Numbered from the stretch's first letter, positions 24,323-34,588 are shown. The stretch is 64,000 nt of DNA from Alcaligenes ammonioxydans (GCF_019343455.1 NZ_CP049362.1:1674001-1738000); one strand, 5' to 3'. A program made the numbers and translations. The notes: a model not told the origin generated them from the sequence alone.

Positions 24323-24862
24323 ATGAAAAAAATTATGGTGCTATCACTATCTGTCACCTTAGCGGCCTGCGCCACCTCGCAGGCGGACCTGGCGACACAA
24401 AAAGACGTGGACTTGAACCAGTACATGGGTACCTGGTATGAGCAGGCACGGTTGCCCAACAGTTTTCAGCGTGAGTGTGTCGGGGACGTGCAGGCCAATT
24501 ATGTGATGGCGGCAGACAAAACCATCACGGTCACCAATCGCTGTCAGGGTAGCGATGGTCAGGTCAAAGAAGCGGTGGGGCAGGGCAGGCTGGCCAGTAG
24601 CGTTAATCCAGCTGATCCGGCGGTGCTGGAGGTGCGCTTTGCTCCGAAATGGTTGTCCTGGCTCCCGATGGTCTGGGGAGATTATTGGATCATGAAGCTG
24701 GAAGGAGACTATCAGTATTCTCTGGTTGGAACTCCAGACCGGAAATATCTGTGGGTCTTGTCCCGAGACAAGCAGGCTGATCCCAAGACGGTGAGCCAGT
24801 TGCTGGACTATGCGGCATCACAGGGTTTTGCCGTGCAAAAGGTGATTCCGACGAATCAATAG
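24323..24862 (+). CDS. blc: outer-membrane lipocalin (Blc family)
   Basis: A 179-residue lipoprotein. Signal peptide with lipobox LAAC (Cys at residue 16), then the lipocalin motif YMGTWYEQARLPNSFQREC, RFAPKWLSWLPMVWGDYWIMKL and YLWVLSRDK. Blc-type lipocalins bind fatty acids or lysophospholipids and are lipid-anchored in the outer membrane. Confidence 0.92.
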   Translation: MKKIMVLSLSVTLAACATSQADLATQKDVDLNQYMGTWYEQARLPNSFQRECVGDVQANYVMAADKTITVTNRCQGSDGQVKEAVGQGRLASSVNPADPAVLEVRFAPKWLSWLPMVWGDYWIMKLEGDYQYSLVGTPDRKYLWVLSRDKQADPKTVSQLLDYAASQGFAVQKVIPTNQ

Positions 24863-25032
24863 TCGCCTTTTAAGGGGCGGGGTCGCCGCAGCAGCACAGT
24901 TTTGCCTCTCTCCTTACATGTTTTGGTTATAAGCATGGGGAGATTTGATCGTTTTGAAAGGCTGACGGCTGTGGTCGAATGGCACGACGGTATGTATCGG
25001 ACGTGCCATTTTTTTTACGGAATGTTTTTATT

Positions 25033-25842
25033 ATGAAGTCGTTTTTAAGCATTGCCGCAACCCTTACCCTGGCGTTGGTGGCTGGAGTGGCCCAGGCTGA
25101 CCGTCTGGATGACATCAAGAAAACGGGTGTCTTGAAAGTCGCGTCTTTCGACAGCAATCCACCGTTTGGTTTTGTGGATCAGAAGTCCCGTCAGATCACG
25201 GGTCTGGATGTGGATTTTGCTCAGGCTCTGGCGGACAAGCTGGGCGTGAAGCTGGAAGTTTTGCCGACCAACCCAGCCAATCGTGTGCCGCTGCTGACGT
25301 CCAATAAAGTGGATCTGGTTCTGGCCAACTTTACGATTACCGAAGAGCGCGCCAAACAGGTTGATTTCAGCATTCCGTACTTTGCATCGGGTCAGCAGTT
25401 CTTGGCCAAGAAAGGCGTCTTGTCCTCGCCCGAGCAATTGAACTCGCTGCGTATTGGTGTCGACAAAGGCACAGTCAATGAGATCGTCCTGCGTGAAAAA
25501 TACCCCCAGGCCAAGCTGGTTGCCTATGACGATACGCCTTTCGCCTTTACCGCCTTGCGTAACGGCAATGTGCAGGCTATCACACAGGATGGCCCCAAGC
25601 TGATCGGCCTGTTGGCCAATGTGCCGGACAAGGAAAACTATGAAATCCCGGCCTTTAGCATTTCCGAGGACTTGATCGGTATTGGTATCCCCAAAGGCGA
25701 GACAGCACTGAAGTCCTTTGTGGATGAAACCTTGCTGGAGCTGGAAGCCCAGGGCAAGGCACAAGCCATTTATGACGTTTGGTTTGGTCCTCAATCCAAA
25801 ACACCGCTGGAGCGTTTGTACCGCATCGGTCAGCAACAGTAA
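25033..25842 (+). CDS. polar amino-acid ABC importer, periplasmic binding protein
   Basis: About 269 residues from the ATG used here, with a signal peptide (ending GVAQA). The mature part has DDIKKTGVLKVASFDSNPPFGFVD, GLDVDFAQALADKLG, LVLANFTITEERAKQVDFSIPYF and GVDKGTVNEI, the type-2 fold of the PAAT family (glutamate, aspartate, cystine and similar). An upstream in-frame start adds 18 residues that do not fit a leader. It is first of a four-gene importer operon. Confidence 0.92.
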   Translation: MKSFLSIAATLTLALVAGVAQADRLDDIKKTGVLKVASFDSNPPFGFVDQKSRQITGLDVDFAQALADKLGVKLEVLPTNPANRVPLLTSNKVDLVLANFTITEERAKQVDFSIPYFASGQQFLAKKGVLSSPEQLNSLRIGVDKGTVNEIVLREKYPQAKLVAYDDTPFAFTALRNGNVQAITQDGPKLIGLLANVPDKENYEIPAFSISEDLIGIGIPKGETALKSFVDETLLELEAQGKAQAIYDVWFGPQSKTPLERLYRIGQQQ

Positions 25843-25944
25843 GTCGCCACGTGCTTGCAGGCCAGCCTTGCATGTTCAGGCTGGCCTTTTCCTGTTTGTG
25901 TTTTTAACAGCGGGATCGGTTGATCCTGCTTTTTGGTGTTTGCT

Positions 25945-26679
25945 ATGCCGTCTTCTGATTTCTGGCTGGCACCCCACTATGTGGGCTGGTTGCTGCAAGG
26001 GTTCTGGGTCACGATTCAGCTCTCTTTAATCGTTTCCTTCGCTGCAACTGTTTTGGGTTTTTTGGTGTGTATTGCCAGGCTCTCGTCATTTGCCTGGCTG
26101 GCCTGGCCGGTGCGTGCCTACCTTAGCTTGTTCCGTAATACGCCCTTGTTGGTGCAACTGTTCTTCTGGTATTTCGGTGCCTCCGCGCTGATGCCCCCGG
26201 AGCTGGTTCAATGGCTGAACACCCAGCATGTCTTGCAACTGGTTTTGTTCGATGTGCAGTGGCCCAGTTTTGAGATGTTGGCCGCCTTTGTGGGGCTGAC
26301 GCTCTACACCACATCGTTTGTTGCGGAAGAGTTTCGCTCCGGCGTGCGCGCGGTGCGCAAGGGGCAATGGGCCGCTGCGGCCTCCCTGGGCATGTCATCC
26401 ATGCAGGTCTGGCGCTATGTGGTGATGCCGCAAGCCTTGCGCAATACCTTTCCTTCGCTGATCGGGCAGTACATGAATGTCATCAAGAACACCTCGCTGA
26501 CCATGGCCATTGGTTTGGCAGAGCTGTCTTATGCCTCCCGTCAGGTGGAAACCGAAACCTTCAAGACCTTCCAGTCCTTTGGGATTGCCACGCTGTTGTA
26601 TGTCTTGCTGGTCATGCTGGTTGAGGTGGGTGGGCAATGGTTGCAACGCCATCGTCTGCAAGTGCGAGGTGGGCTGTAA
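25945..26679 (+). CDS. amino-acid ABC importer permease 1 (HisM/GltJ family)
   Basis: A 244-residue membrane protein with FWVTIQLSLIVSF at the N-terminus, RNTPLLVQLFFWYF, and the EAA-type loop AAASLGMSSMQVWRYVVMPQAL. These are marks of PAAT permeases. TTG and GTG codons upstream are in frame; the ATG is preferred. It ends in TAATG overlapping the next gene. Confidence 0.92.
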   Translation: MPSSDFWLAPHYVGWLLQGFWVTIQLSLIVSFAATVLGFLVCIARLSSFAWLAWPVRAYLSLFRNTPLLVQLFFWYFGASALMPPELVQWLNTQHVLQLVLFDVQWPSFEMLAAFVGLTLYTTSFVAEEFRSGVRAVRKGQWAAAASLGMSSMQVWRYVVMPQALRNTFPSLIGQYMNVIKNTSLTMAIGLAELSYASRQVETETFKTFQSFGIATLLYVLLVMLVEVGGQWLQRHRLQVRGGL

Positions 26680-27377
26680 TGAACTTCGATGTAATCCATG
26701 AGAACCTCCTGTACTTCCTGGTGGGGGCGTATCCGCACGGCCCTTTAGGAGGGGCAGCCCTGACGCTCTTGTTAAGCGTGCTCTCGGCAAGCCTGTCTGC
26801 CATTTTGGGTTTGGTGTTCGGAGTGGCGTTGGTGTTGACGCGTGGTGTGGCGCATACCGCTTTGCTGCTGTTTCTGGGCTTTTTTCGCGCCGTGCCCGTG
26901 ATCATGCTGATTTTCTGGGTGTATTTTTTGCTGCCCATTCTGTTCAAGGTGGATGTGCCGGGTTTGTTTACCGTGGTCTGCGCCTTGTCCTTGATTGGCG
27001 GTGCGTATCTGGCGCACTCGGTGTATGCGGGCATCAGCAGCTTGCCGGCGGGGCAATGGCAAGCGGGCAAGGCCCTGGGGCTGAAAACTGCCCAAATCAT
27101 GACGTCCATCATCCTGCCGCAAGCTTTGCCGGTAATGCTGCCTTCTTTTATTAATCAGTGGGTTGCCTTGATCAAGGACACGTCGCTGGCCTATGTCATT
27201 GGCGTAGCGGAATTGTCTTTCGTGGCCACTCAGGTCAGTAACCGGGTCATGGTGCACCCCACTGAAATCTTCTTGTTTGTCGGGTTGATGTACTACGTGA
27301 TTTGCGCAACGCTGGAGTTGATCGCGAACCGGGTGGCCCGACGTTATGACAAACATCTGCGACTGGATGGCAAATGA
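26679..27377 (+). CDS. amino-acid ABC importer permease 2 (HisQ/GltK family)
   Basis: A 232-residue partner permease: [40 protein letters not shown]-type loop [21 protein letters not shown], then [22 protein letters not shown]. The start overlaps the previous stop (TAATG) and its stop overlaps the ATPase start, so the three genes are translationally coupled. The two permeases form a heterodimer channel. Confidence 0.92.
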   Translation: MNFDVIHENLLYFLVGAYPHGPLGGAALTLLLSVLSASLSAILGLVFGVALVLTRGVAHTALLLFLGFFRAVPVIMLIFWVYFLLPILFKVDVPGLFTVVCALSLIGGAYLAHSVYAGISSLPAGQWQAGKALGLKTAQIMTSIILPQALPVMLPSFINQWVALIKDTSLAYVIGVAELSFVATQVSNRVMVHPTEIFLFVGLMYYVICATLELIANRVARRYDKHLRLDGK

Positions 27378-28108
27378 TCCGTATCGATAGTGTTTCCAAG
27401 TGGTATGGCACATTTCAGGTGCTCAAGGACTGTACGGCCAAGGTGGACCGGCAGGAAGTCGTGGTGGTGTGCGGGCCTTCGGGCTCTGGCAAGTCCACCT
27501 TGTTGAAAACCGTCAATGGTCTGGAACCGTTTCAGCAGGGCGCGATTGTTGTGGATGGGATTTCCGTCGGTGACCCGGCAACGAATCTGCCAGACTTGCG
27601 CAGCCGGGTCGGGATGGTGTTTCAGAACTTTGAGCTTTTTCCGCATTTGAGTGTCATGGCCAATCTGACCTTGGCGCAGCGTAAAGTGCTGGGCAGGGAT
27701 CGTGATGAAGCGAACGAGCGGGCCTTGCTGTATCTGGATCGGGTGGGCCTGAAAGCGCTGGCCGATCGTTATCCGGCCAGTTTGTCGGGCGGGCAGCAAC
27801 AGCGTGTCGCGATTGCGCGGGCGCTGTGCATGGACCCGGTCTGCATGCTTTTTGACGAGCCCACCTCCGCATTGGACCCGGAGATGGTCAATGAGGTGCT
27901 GGACGTGATGGTCAGCTTGGCGCAGGAGGGCATGACCATGATGTGCGTCACCCATGAGATGGGCTTTGCCCGCAAGGTAGCCGATCGGATGGTTTTCATG
28001 GATCAGGGCCAGATTCTGGAGGACGTGCCCACGGATGTGTTCTTTGGTGATTTGGCAGGTCGGCCACAGCGAGTGCAAACCTTTTTGTCCAAGGAACTGC
28101 GCTTGTAG
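27374..28108 (+). CDS. amino-acid ABC importer ATPase (GlnQ/GltL family)
   Basis: A 244-residue ATPase with Walker [11 protein letters not shown]-loop [11 protein letters not shown], signature [15 protein letters not shown], Walker [15 protein letters not shown] and [14 protein letters not shown] and the length are typical of PAAT systems. It overlaps the upstream permease by four bases. Confidence 0.95.
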   Translation: MIRIDSVSKWYGTFQVLKDCTAKVDRQEVVVVCGPSGSGKSTLLKTVNGLEPFQQGAIVVDGISVGDPATNLPDLRSRVGMVFQNFELFPHLSVMANLTLAQRKVLGRDRDEANERALLYLDRVGLKALADRYPASLSGGQQQRVAIARALCMDPVCMLFDEPTSALDPEMVNEVLDVMVSLAQEGMTMMCVTHEMGFARKVADRMVFMDQGQILEDVPTDVFFGDLAGRPQRVQTFLSKELRL

Positions 28109-28173
28109 CTGGTTGTGGTGCACGGCAGCCAGTTGCTTGATTGCCGAGCCGTGCCGAGCCCAGAGTCCGTCAC

Positions 28174-28214
28174 CAAAAAAAGCCCGCCTGTGGAAAAATG
28201 GGCGGGCTTTTTTA
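28174..28214. terminator. bidirectional terminator after amino-acid importer
   Basis: AAAAAAGCCCGCC and GGCGGGCTTTTTT pair around a 12-base loop. It also serves the convergent gene at 28295. Confidence 0.92.
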
Positions 28215-28294
28215 CGGGCGAACAAACCAGGCTTGGTGAAACAGGGCGAATGACATGCGTGCCCGGCCTAGAGTGGATCGCGATGTACTCAGAA

Positions 28295-28567
28295 CTACTG
28301 AGCGGCGGTGTCAAACGATTGCAGTAGGGATTCTGAGGCCAGTACGGCGCGGCGTGCCTGTTCATGCTGATCATGCAGGGCCAGATAACGTGCTTCGGCT
28401 TCGTCGCCTCGCGCTACATCCCCTTTGTAGGAATGCTCTACGTAGTTTGCGTACCAGATGGACTCGGCTACGGTCATACCGACAAACACTTCATTGTTGT
28501 CCTGATCGTTCGTCAGGGCTCGGATACCCGATAAATACGCCCGTTCACGGGGCTGAAATTCCAACAT
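28295..28567 (-). CDS. conserved hypothetical protein, 90 aa
   Basis: Not recognised. A soluble, acidic, probably helical protein with FQPRERAYLSGIRAL at the N-terminus, VGMTVAESIWYANYVEH in the middle and ARYLALHDQHEQARRAVLASE near the end; no signal peptide or membrane segment. AAGGAG six bases upstream of the ATG is a strong ribosome-binding site. An upstream start (28591) would include that site and is rejected. Confidence 0.75.
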   Translation of the reverse strand: MLEFQPRERAYLSGIRALTNDQDNNEVFVGMTVAESIWYANYVEHSYKGDVARGDEAEARYLALHDQHEQARRAVLASESLLQSFDTAAQ

Positions 28568-28782
28568 AAGACTCCTTAGATAAGCCTCCATTGTAGTAGG
28601 TAGAGGAAATCAGGCTAGATCTCGTGCAATCCGCTCGACCAAAGCAAGGAATGAGGCCCTTTGTTGAGGAAACGAGCATTGGCGATTTGTTATGACGGAG
28701 CAACGATAGACTCTTTGTTTTGTTGCCCCGCAGCCTGCCTTATAGTGACCGCTTCCTGGCCACGAACTCAGCGTTAACTTAT

Positions 28783-29379
28783 ATGGATAGACAGAAACTC
28801 GAATCACGCTTGGCTTTTCTCGAAGAGGCGGAACGGCTCAAGAGTGTATTGCGTAGTGGACATACGTCGACCGGGCGCCCTGAGAGCACGGCGGAGCACT
28901 CCTGGCGCTTGTGCTTGATGGCCATGCTGTTTCAGGATGAGCTCGGTGATCTGGATATGCTTAAAGTCTTGAAAATCTGTCTGGTCCACGATTTGGGCGA
29001 GGCCTTGCACGGCGATATTTCCGCCATTGAAAAAGATCAGCATCCTGATAAGAGCGAGCAGGAGCGTGCGGATATGGCTTATCTGACCTGCCACCTGGAT
29101 GCGACGGCCCAGGCCGGCATTCTGGGCTTGTGGGAAGAGTACGAAAATGCCAGTTCAGCCGAAGCACGTATGGTGAAGGCACTGGACAAGCTGGAAACGA
29201 TTTTGCAACACACACAGGGGCGCAATCCGCAGGACTTTGATTACGGCTTCAACCTGACTTACGGTGAGAAATACACGGCTATAAGGCCGTTTCTGGCCCG
29301 CTTACGCCAGATTCTTGACGAGAAAACCCGTGCTCGCATGGATGAGCGGGCAGGGGATGCGGACAAGGCTGGTGCATAA
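28783..29379 (+). CDS. HD-domain hydrolase (YfbR/HDDC2-type 5'-nucleotidase-like)
   Basis: About 198 residues from the chosen ATG. Metal-binding residues of the HD fold: STAEHSWRL, CLVHDLGEALHGD and a later Asp in KALDKLETILQHTQG. Related proteins are 5'-deoxynucleotidases. The ribosome-binding site is weak and a TTG 63 bp upstream is in frame, so the start is uncertain. Confidence 0.85.
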   Translation: MDRQKLESRLAFLEEAERLKSVLRSGHTSTGRPESTAEHSWRLCLMAMLFQDELGDLDMLKVLKICLVHDLGEALHGDISAIEKDQHPDKSEQERADMAYLTCHLDATAQAGILGLWEEYENASSAEARMVKALDKLETILQHTQGRNPQDFDYGFNLTYGEKYTAIRPFLARLRQILDEKTRARMDERAGDADKAGA

Positions 29380-29433
29380 ACGTCAATGAGCGCTCACACA
29401 GGGCCCGAGTCTTGTAAAAAGGCACTGGACTCG

Positions 29434-31137
29434 TCAAGCGGGCATCGTCACTTTTTTCAAGCGATAGGCCAATGCAGGCCGGGTCAATCCCAGTCTGCGG
29501 GCAGCTTCCGATATATTTCCGTTTGTCCTTTTCAGGGTCAGTTGAATGATCTGTTCCTCCAGCTCGTCCAGATTGAAGGGCGTTTCCAGCAAACTCTCCA
29601 GATACTGCGTCTGATTCGCGCTCAGACAGGATTCCTTGGCCATAAAGCCTTGCGTATTCAAACTGCTCAGATACTGCAAGGCACTTTTTTGCTGGGGGAA
29701 CAGGTGGTGGGTTTCGATTTCGTGGTTGTGCTCGGTCAGGATGACACCACGCTCGATCATGTTTTCGAATTCGCGGATATTGCCCGGCCAGTCGTACTGC
29801 ATCAGCAGTTCCCGGCTGCGGTCGCTCACTCCCAGCACGTGCTTTTTGTACATGCTGGAGTATTTGTTCAGGAAATATTCGGTCAGCAGCGGGATGTCTT
29901 CTTTGCGCTCACGCAGCGGCGGAATGTGGATGGGAAAGACATTCAGGCGGTAGTACAAGTCGGCGCGAAAACTGCCTTTTTGAACCGCCTCGGCCAAATC
30001 CTCGTTGGTTGCTGCCACTACACGCACGTCGATGTGACGGGTATTTTCATCCCCGACGCGCTCTAGCTCCTGTTCCTGCAGGACCCGGAGCAGGGCAGCT
30101 TGAGACCTTGGTGACAGTTCCACAATCTCGTCCAGAAACAGGGTGCCGCCTTGAGCGCGTTCGAAGCGGCCTGGGCGGGACTTGTGGGCGCCCGTGTAGG
30201 CCCCTTTTTCCACACCAAACAGCTCTGACTCAATCAGTTCTGGCGGGATGGAGGCACAGTTCACGGCGATGAAGGGCTGATCAGCCCGGTCGCTGGCCGC
30301 GTGTAGGCCGCGTGCGAAGGCTTCTTTCCCCACGCCGGTTTCTCCCAGCAGCAGCACGGAGACTTTGCTTTGCGCCGCTTTCTCCAGCAAATGGCAGGCG
30401 GCCTGGTAAGCCGCCGACTGGCCGATGGAGTTGGGCAAGGTGAAGTGGGCACTGGAGCGTTTGAACTCCTGCTCACGTAACTTCACCAGCTCGCATCGCA
30501 AGGCAAACAATTCGTCCTGAACCGGGTCGGGCAGCATGAAGCGGTCAATTTCGGGGTCGTCATGCTCCCATTCTTCGGCGGGTTTGCCTACGATTTTGCA
30601 GTGACTGTGGCCCATGGCCGCGCATTGGGTTTCTTTGTAGATGATGCTCTTGCCCATATAAAAGCTGGTGTAGCCGCTCGCATAGCCGAGCAGGCTCCAA
30701 CAGACGGGCTCGCTGGACTGGCCGTGCTCTTTCTGGTGATTGCTGACTTCATAGGAGTCAAACCAGTCAAATTCGCCGTAATACTGGCCAGCATCGCGGT
30801 CAAAGGTCAGGGCGGTAGGTACCACTTTGACCATGCCGCGAATGGTGTGCATTTGCGGCCCCGCCAGAAAGGTCTCTTTCAGCGACAGGTCCGGGCGCAC
30901 TTTCTGGGACACCTCAGCATCTTTCATGCCCGCGTGGTAGCCAAAGCGCATCAGAAAGTATTTGGCGCGCTCGCTGCCTAAAGAGGCAATCAGCTCTTTG
31001 CGCAACTGACCAAAACCGCTGGCGTGCAGCAAGAGCATGCGTTGCTCGCTAAACCAGATTTTTCCCTCACGAGCGTCAAAGCGAATGGCGTCGATCAGGT
31101 CCTGACTTAATGGCAGGGTGAGTTCAGTAGCCCCCAT
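29434..31137 (-). CDS. dmpR: sigma54-dependent phenol-sensing activator (DmpR/MopR/PoxR type)
   Basis: A 567-residue activator. Sensory domain with V4R fold: the residues that bind phenol in MopR (H106, W134) and zinc (C155, E178, C181, C189) are found at the same spacing (H97, W125, C146, E169, C172, C180 here). A linker follows, then the AAA+ domain with Walker [15 protein letters not shown] loop (family norm GAFTGA), Walker B GTLFLDEI and arginine-finger region [21 protein letters not shown]. The Fis-type HTH is [27 protein letters not shown] precedes the chosen ATG; an ATG 12 bp upstream is also possible. It is divergent from the phenol hydroxylase operon, whose -24/-12 promoter it should activate when phenol is present. 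Confidence 0.94.
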   Translation of the reverse strand: MGATELTLPLSQDLIDAIRFDAREGKIWFSEQRMLLLHASGFGQLRKELIASLGSERAKYFLMRFGYHAGMKDAEVSQKVRPDLSLKETFLAGPQMHTIRGMVKVVPTALTFDRDAGQYYGEFDWFDSYEVSNHQKEHGQSSEPVCWSLLGYASGYTSFYMGKSIIYKETQCAAMGHSHCKIVGKPAEEWEHDDPEIDRFMLPDPVQDELFALRCELVKLREQEFKRSSAHFTLPNSIGQSAAYQAACHLLEKAAQSKVSVLLLGETGVGKEAFARGLHAASDRADQPFIAVNCASIPPELIESELFGVEKGAYTGAHKSRPGRFERAQGGTLFLDEIVELSPRSQAALLRVLQEQELERVGDENTRHIDVRVVAATNEDLAEAVQKGSFRADLYYRLNVFPIHIPPLRERKEDIPLLTEYFLNKYSSMYKKHVLGVSDRSRELLMQYDWPGNIREFENMIERGVILTEHNHEIETHHLFPQQKSALQYLSSLNTQGFMAKESCLSANQTQYLESLLETPFNLDELEEQIIQLTLKRTNGNISEAARRLGLTRPALAYRLKKVTMPA

Positions 31138-31309
31138 GGCAGTCTCCATCTTGTGTTTTTTTATTGTGTTTTTGGGTTTTCTAAAACCAGTATGCCGCCT
31201 GTCTTTCTAGTGACTCAAGGAAAACCGAATAGTGTCCAGAGTACGGATAAAACCGTTTTTTCTAAGGTTTTACCCTAACTCAGCATTTGGTGAAAACGGC
31301 GCTAAGCAC

Positions 31310-31325
31310 TTGATCAAATGATCAA
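31310..31325. promoter_or_regulatory. upstream activator site for DmpR-type regulator
   Basis: Inverted repeat TTGATCAAATGATCAA, nearly identical to the known DmpR/XylR-class half-sites TTGATCAATTGATCAA. It lies about 110 bp upstream of the -24 element, a normal distance for a sigma54 enhancer. Confidence 0.88.
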
Positions 31326-31422
31326 TTTTCCTGCTGCGGACCCGTCTCAGGCCGCATTCCTTCTCGGCTGGTTTTCCTCTATCTCTTTAATCCTAAAGGG
31401 TTAAATCCTTCAAATTTGAAGT

Positions 31423-31438
31423 TGGCACGGCGTTTGCT
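31423..31438 (+). promoter_or_regulatory. sigma54 -24/-12 promoter of phenol hydroxylase operon
   Basis: TGGCAC-N5-TTGCT, an exact match to the -24 and -12 elements, 50 bp upstream of the first gene. Confidence 0.93.
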
Positions 31439-31488
31439 ATGAACAGGCTGTGGACACTCATGCAACCGTTTGATCAGGAGGAGAACCG

Positions 31489-31761
31489 ATGGCAGACACG
31501 AGCTTGCCCACCTTGACGAAGTATGTACGCGTACGCAGTCCCGCCAATGCCCGTTTTGTGGAGTTTGATTTTGCGATTGGCCAGCCGGACCTGTTTGTGG
31601 AGCTGGTCATGCCCCCGGCGGCATTTGAGCAGTTTTGCCTGCAAAACAATGTCCAGCCCATGAGCGATGAGCAAATGCGGGTCAATGACGAGAACGAGGA
31701 AAAATGGCGTTTTGGTTATGACACTTTGGTCGGTAACAGTCGTCAGGCTGAAGCCCAGTAG
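31489..31761 (+). CDS. dmpK: phenol hydroxylase auxiliary component P0
   Basis: A 90-residue protein: KYVRVRSPANARFVEFDFAI then FVELVMPPAAFEQFC. This is the DmpK/PhK family, a small component that helps iron loading or assembly of the oxygenase and is not part of the catalytic turnover complex. GGAGGAG precedes the ATG. First gene of the operon. Confidence 0.9.
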   Translation: MADTSLPTLTKYVRVRSPANARFVEFDFAIGQPDLFVELVMPPAAFEQFCLQNNVQPMSDEQMRVNDENEEKWRFGYDTLVGNSRQAEAQ

Positions 31762-31784
31762 GTTTTATTCAGGAGAACAAGAGG

Positions 31785-32792
31785 ATGACATTAGAAATTA
31801 AAACGGCCAGTTTGCAGCCGGTGCGGCAAACCTTCGCCAACGTGGCCCGCCGCTTTGGCGAAAAACCGGCCACGCGCTACCAGGAAGCCACCTACGACGC
31901 CCAGGCGACGGCCAACTTCCATTACCGGCCTCTGTGGATGCCGGACAAGACCCTGAACGACCCTACACACACCGCCATTCAAATGAAAGACTGGTATGTG
32001 TTCCGTGACCCGCGTCAGTTCTATTACGGGGCGTATGTTCAGAACCGTGCCCGCATGCAGGAGTCGGCGGAAACCAATTACGGTTTTTTTGAAAAGCGCG
32101 AGCTGGCTCAGTATCTGAGCGAGGACGTCAAAGCCAAGGTCACCCGCTTGCTGCTGCCTGTGCGTCACATTGAGCAAACTGCCAACCTGAACTTCATGTC
32201 GGGCTCGGCCTACGGGTATGGCACCACCATTACCCAAGCCTGTCTCTATGCCGGGATGGATTCGCTGGGTATGGCGCAATACGTCTCCCGTATGGGGCTG
32301 CTGATCGATGGCAATAGTGCCGATTCCCTGAGCCAAGCCAAAGAGGCCTGGATGCAGGATGCGGCCTGGCAAGGTCTGCGCGCCTTATGCGAGAAAACGT
32401 TGGTCCAGAAAGACTGGTTTGAACTGCTGCTGGTGCAGTCCCTGCTGGTCAATAGCGTGGTGCATCAGGGGGTGTATCAAGCTCTGGTGGCGGATCTGGC
32501 CAAGGAAGGCGGCCGCGATCTGGATATGCTGCTGGAGTTCATGTTGGAGTGCCATAAAGACCTGTCCAATTGGAGCGATAGCGTCTTCAAGATTGCCGTT
32601 GCCGAAGGCGAGGAAAACAAGCAGCAACTGCAAACCTGGCTCAATCAGTGGCTGCCTCAAGTACACGCCGCCTTCATGCCATACCTTAAGGCGGCCTTTG
32701 CCGAGCAGGCTGATCAGGTCTGGGAACAGGCGCAGGAAACCATTGCCAAACGCGTCACGAAAGCAGGCCTGAGCCTGGGTGGAGAAGCCTGA
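31785..32792 (+). CDS. dmpL: phenol 2-hydroxylase component P1 (oxygenase beta subunit)
   Basis: A 335-residue subunit of the (alpha-beta-gamma)2 diiron oxygenase. The N-terminal segment RRFGEKPATRYQEATYDAQAT and the later EMKDWYVFRDPRQFYYGAYVQ-like region are characteristic. It resembles the alpha subunit fold but lacks diiron ligands. It overlaps dmpM by one base (TGATG). Confidence 0.93.
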   Translation: MTLEIKTASLQPVRQTFANVARRFGEKPATRYQEATYDAQATANFHYRPLWMPDKTLNDPTHTAIQMKDWYVFRDPRQFYYGAYVQNRARMQESAETNYGFFEKRELAQYLSEDVKAKVTRLLLPVRHIEQTANLNFMSGSAYGYGTTITQACLYAGMDSLGMAQYVSRMGLLIDGNSADSLSQAKEAWMQDAAWQGLRALCEKTLVQKDWFELLLVQSLLVNSVVHQGVYQALVADLAKEGGRDLDMLLEFMLECHKDLSNWSDSVFKIAVAEGEENKQQLQTWLNQWLPQVHAAFMPYLKAAFAEQADQVWEQAQETIAKRVTKAGLSLGGEA

Positions 32793-33064
32793 TGACATCC
32801 AAGGTTTATATCGGCCTGCAAGACAACGACATGTCGCGCTACATCGTCGAGGCCATCGAGGAAGACAACCCGGACGCGACGGTGATTTATCAGCCAGCCA
32901 TGATCCGTATTGAGTGTGTGGGTCAGTTGACCGTCAAGCGCGAGACCGTGGAAGAAAAGTATGGGCAGCAATGGGACATGCAGGAGCTGCATCTGAATCT
33001 GATCACCTTGGGTGGCAACGTGGATGAAGATGAAGACCGCTTGTTTTTGCACTGGAACAGCTAA
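32792..33064 (+). CDS. dmpM: phenol hydroxylase component P2 (MmoB/DmpM effector)
   Basis: A 90-residue coupling protein without cofactor that binds the hydroxylase and permits catalysis. VYIGLQDNDMSRYIVEAIEEDN and IECVGQLTVKRETVEEKYG match the MmoB/DmpM family. Confidence 0.93.
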   Translation: MTSKVYIGLQDNDMSRYIVEAIEEDNPDATVIYQPAMIRIECVGQLTVKRETVEEKYGQQWDMQELHLNLITLGGNVDEDEDRLFLHWNS

Positions 33065-33082
33065 ATCGGAAAAGGGGGCAAT

Positions 33083-34588
33083 ATGGCCACGAAAAAACTA
33101 AATATCAAAGACAAATATCGCTATTTGACTCGTGATCTGGACTGGGAATTCAGCTACCAGGATCGCAAGGACGCCTTCCCCTATGAGGAGTTCGAAGGTA
33201 TCAAGATTACGGATTGGTCCAAATGGGAAGATCCGTTCCGTCTGACCATGGACGCGTATTGGAAGTACCAGGCCGAAAAAGAAAAGAAGCTGTATGCCAT
33301 TTTTGATGCTTTTGCGCAGAACAATGGCCAGATGAATATTTCCGATCCGCGTTACCTGAACGCGATCAAGGTGTTTCTGACGGCAGTGACCCCGCTGGAA
33401 TACCAGGCTTACCAGGGCTATTCCCATGTGGGCCGTCAGTTCAGCGGCATCGGCGCCCGTATTGCGTGCCAGATGCAGTCGATTGATGAACTGCGTCACG
33501 TCCAGACGCAGGTCCACGCCATGAGCCATTACAACAAGTTTTTCAATGGCTTTCAGGACTGGAGCCATATGCATGACCGGGTCTGGTACCTGTCCGTGCC
33601 CAAGTCCTTTTTTGAAGATGCCCGCTCGGCCGGACCCTTTGAGTTTCTGCTGGCGATCAGCTTCTCCTTTGAGTACGTGCTGACCAACCTGCTGTTTGTG
33701 CCTTTTATGTCGGGCGCAGCCTATAACGGCGATATGGCGACGGTGACCTTCGGTTTCAGCTCGCAGTCTGACGAAGCTCGACACATGACGCTGGGGCTGG
33801 AAGTGATCAAGTTCTTGCTGGAACAGCACGAGGACAACGTGCCTATCGTTCAGCAGTGGATTGATAAATGGTTCTGGCGTGGCACCCGCCTGCTCTCCGT
33901 GGTGGCCATGATGATGGACTACATGTTGCCCAACAAGGTCATGTCCTGGAAAGAAGCGTGGGAAGTGTATTTTGAACAGGCCGGCGGTGCTCTGTTCAAG
34001 GACCTGGCCCGTTACGGCATTCGCATGCCCAAGTACAGCGACGTGATCGAGAAAGAAAAAGAGCACATCTCGCATCAGGCCTGGTGGATTTTTTACAACT
34101 TCGGTCACGCGGCCGGTTTTCACACCTGGATTCCCAGCGACGAGGAGCTGGATTGGTTAAGTGCCAAGTATCCCGACACCTTCGACAAGTATTACCGCCC
34201 GCGTTGGGAGATGGCCAAGAAGATGGAAGCGGAAGGCAAGCGTTTTTACTCCAGCGGTCTGCCACAGCTGTGCCAGGTGTGTCAGGTGCCCATGACCTTT
34301 ACCGACATGGAAAAACCGGACGAGATTACCTATCGACAAAGCCTTTATCAGGGTGAGCGTTACCACACCTGCTCGGACGGTTGCCGCGATATTTTCGAGC
34401 ACGAGCCTGAAAAGTACATCCAGGCCTGGCTGCCGGTGAACCAGATCCTGCAAGGCGGCTGCGGTGGCCCCGAGCTCGAGAAGATCCTGAGCGATTACTA
34501 CCGGCTGAACGTGGGTGTCGACAATATGGACTTCAAGGGCTCGGTGGATGAAACGCGCTGGAATGAATGGAAAGGAGTGACGGCCTAG
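33083..34588 (+). CDS. dmpN: phenol 2-hydroxylase component P3 (diiron oxygenase alpha subunit)
   Basis: A 501-residue catalytic subunit that hydroxylates phenol to catechol. Two ligand boxes are visible: DELRHVQTQ near residue 137 and DEARHMTLG near 232, with further Glu ligands in the helices before each. The C-terminal part has the Cys-rich LCQVCQVPMTF and HTCSDGCRDIFEHEPEKYIQAW segment typical of this subunit. GGGGG precedes the ATG. Confidence 0.96.
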   Translation: MATKKLNIKDKYRYLTRDLDWEFSYQDRKDAFPYEEFEGIKITDWSKWEDPFRLTMDAYWKYQAEKEKKLYAIFDAFAQNNGQMNISDPRYLNAIKVFLTAVTPLEYQAYQGYSHVGRQFSGIGARIACQMQSIDELRHVQTQVHAMSHYNKFFNGFQDWSHMHDRVWYLSVPKSFFEDARSAGPFEFLLAISFSFEYVLTNLLFVPFMSGAAYNGDMATVTFGFSSQSDEARHMTLGLEVIKFLLEQHEDNVPIVQQWIDKWFWRGTRLLSVVAMMMDYMLPNKVMSWKEAWEVYFEQAGGALFKDLARYGIRMPKYSDVIEKEKEHISHQAWWIFYNFGHAAGFHTWIPSDEELDWLSAKYPDTFDKYYRPRWEMAKKMEAEGKRFYSSGLPQLCQVCQVPMTFTDMEKPDEITYRQSLYQGERYHTCSDGCRDIFEHEPEKYIQAWLPVNQILQGGCGGPELEKILSDYYRLNVGVDNMDFKGSVDETRWNEWKGVTA

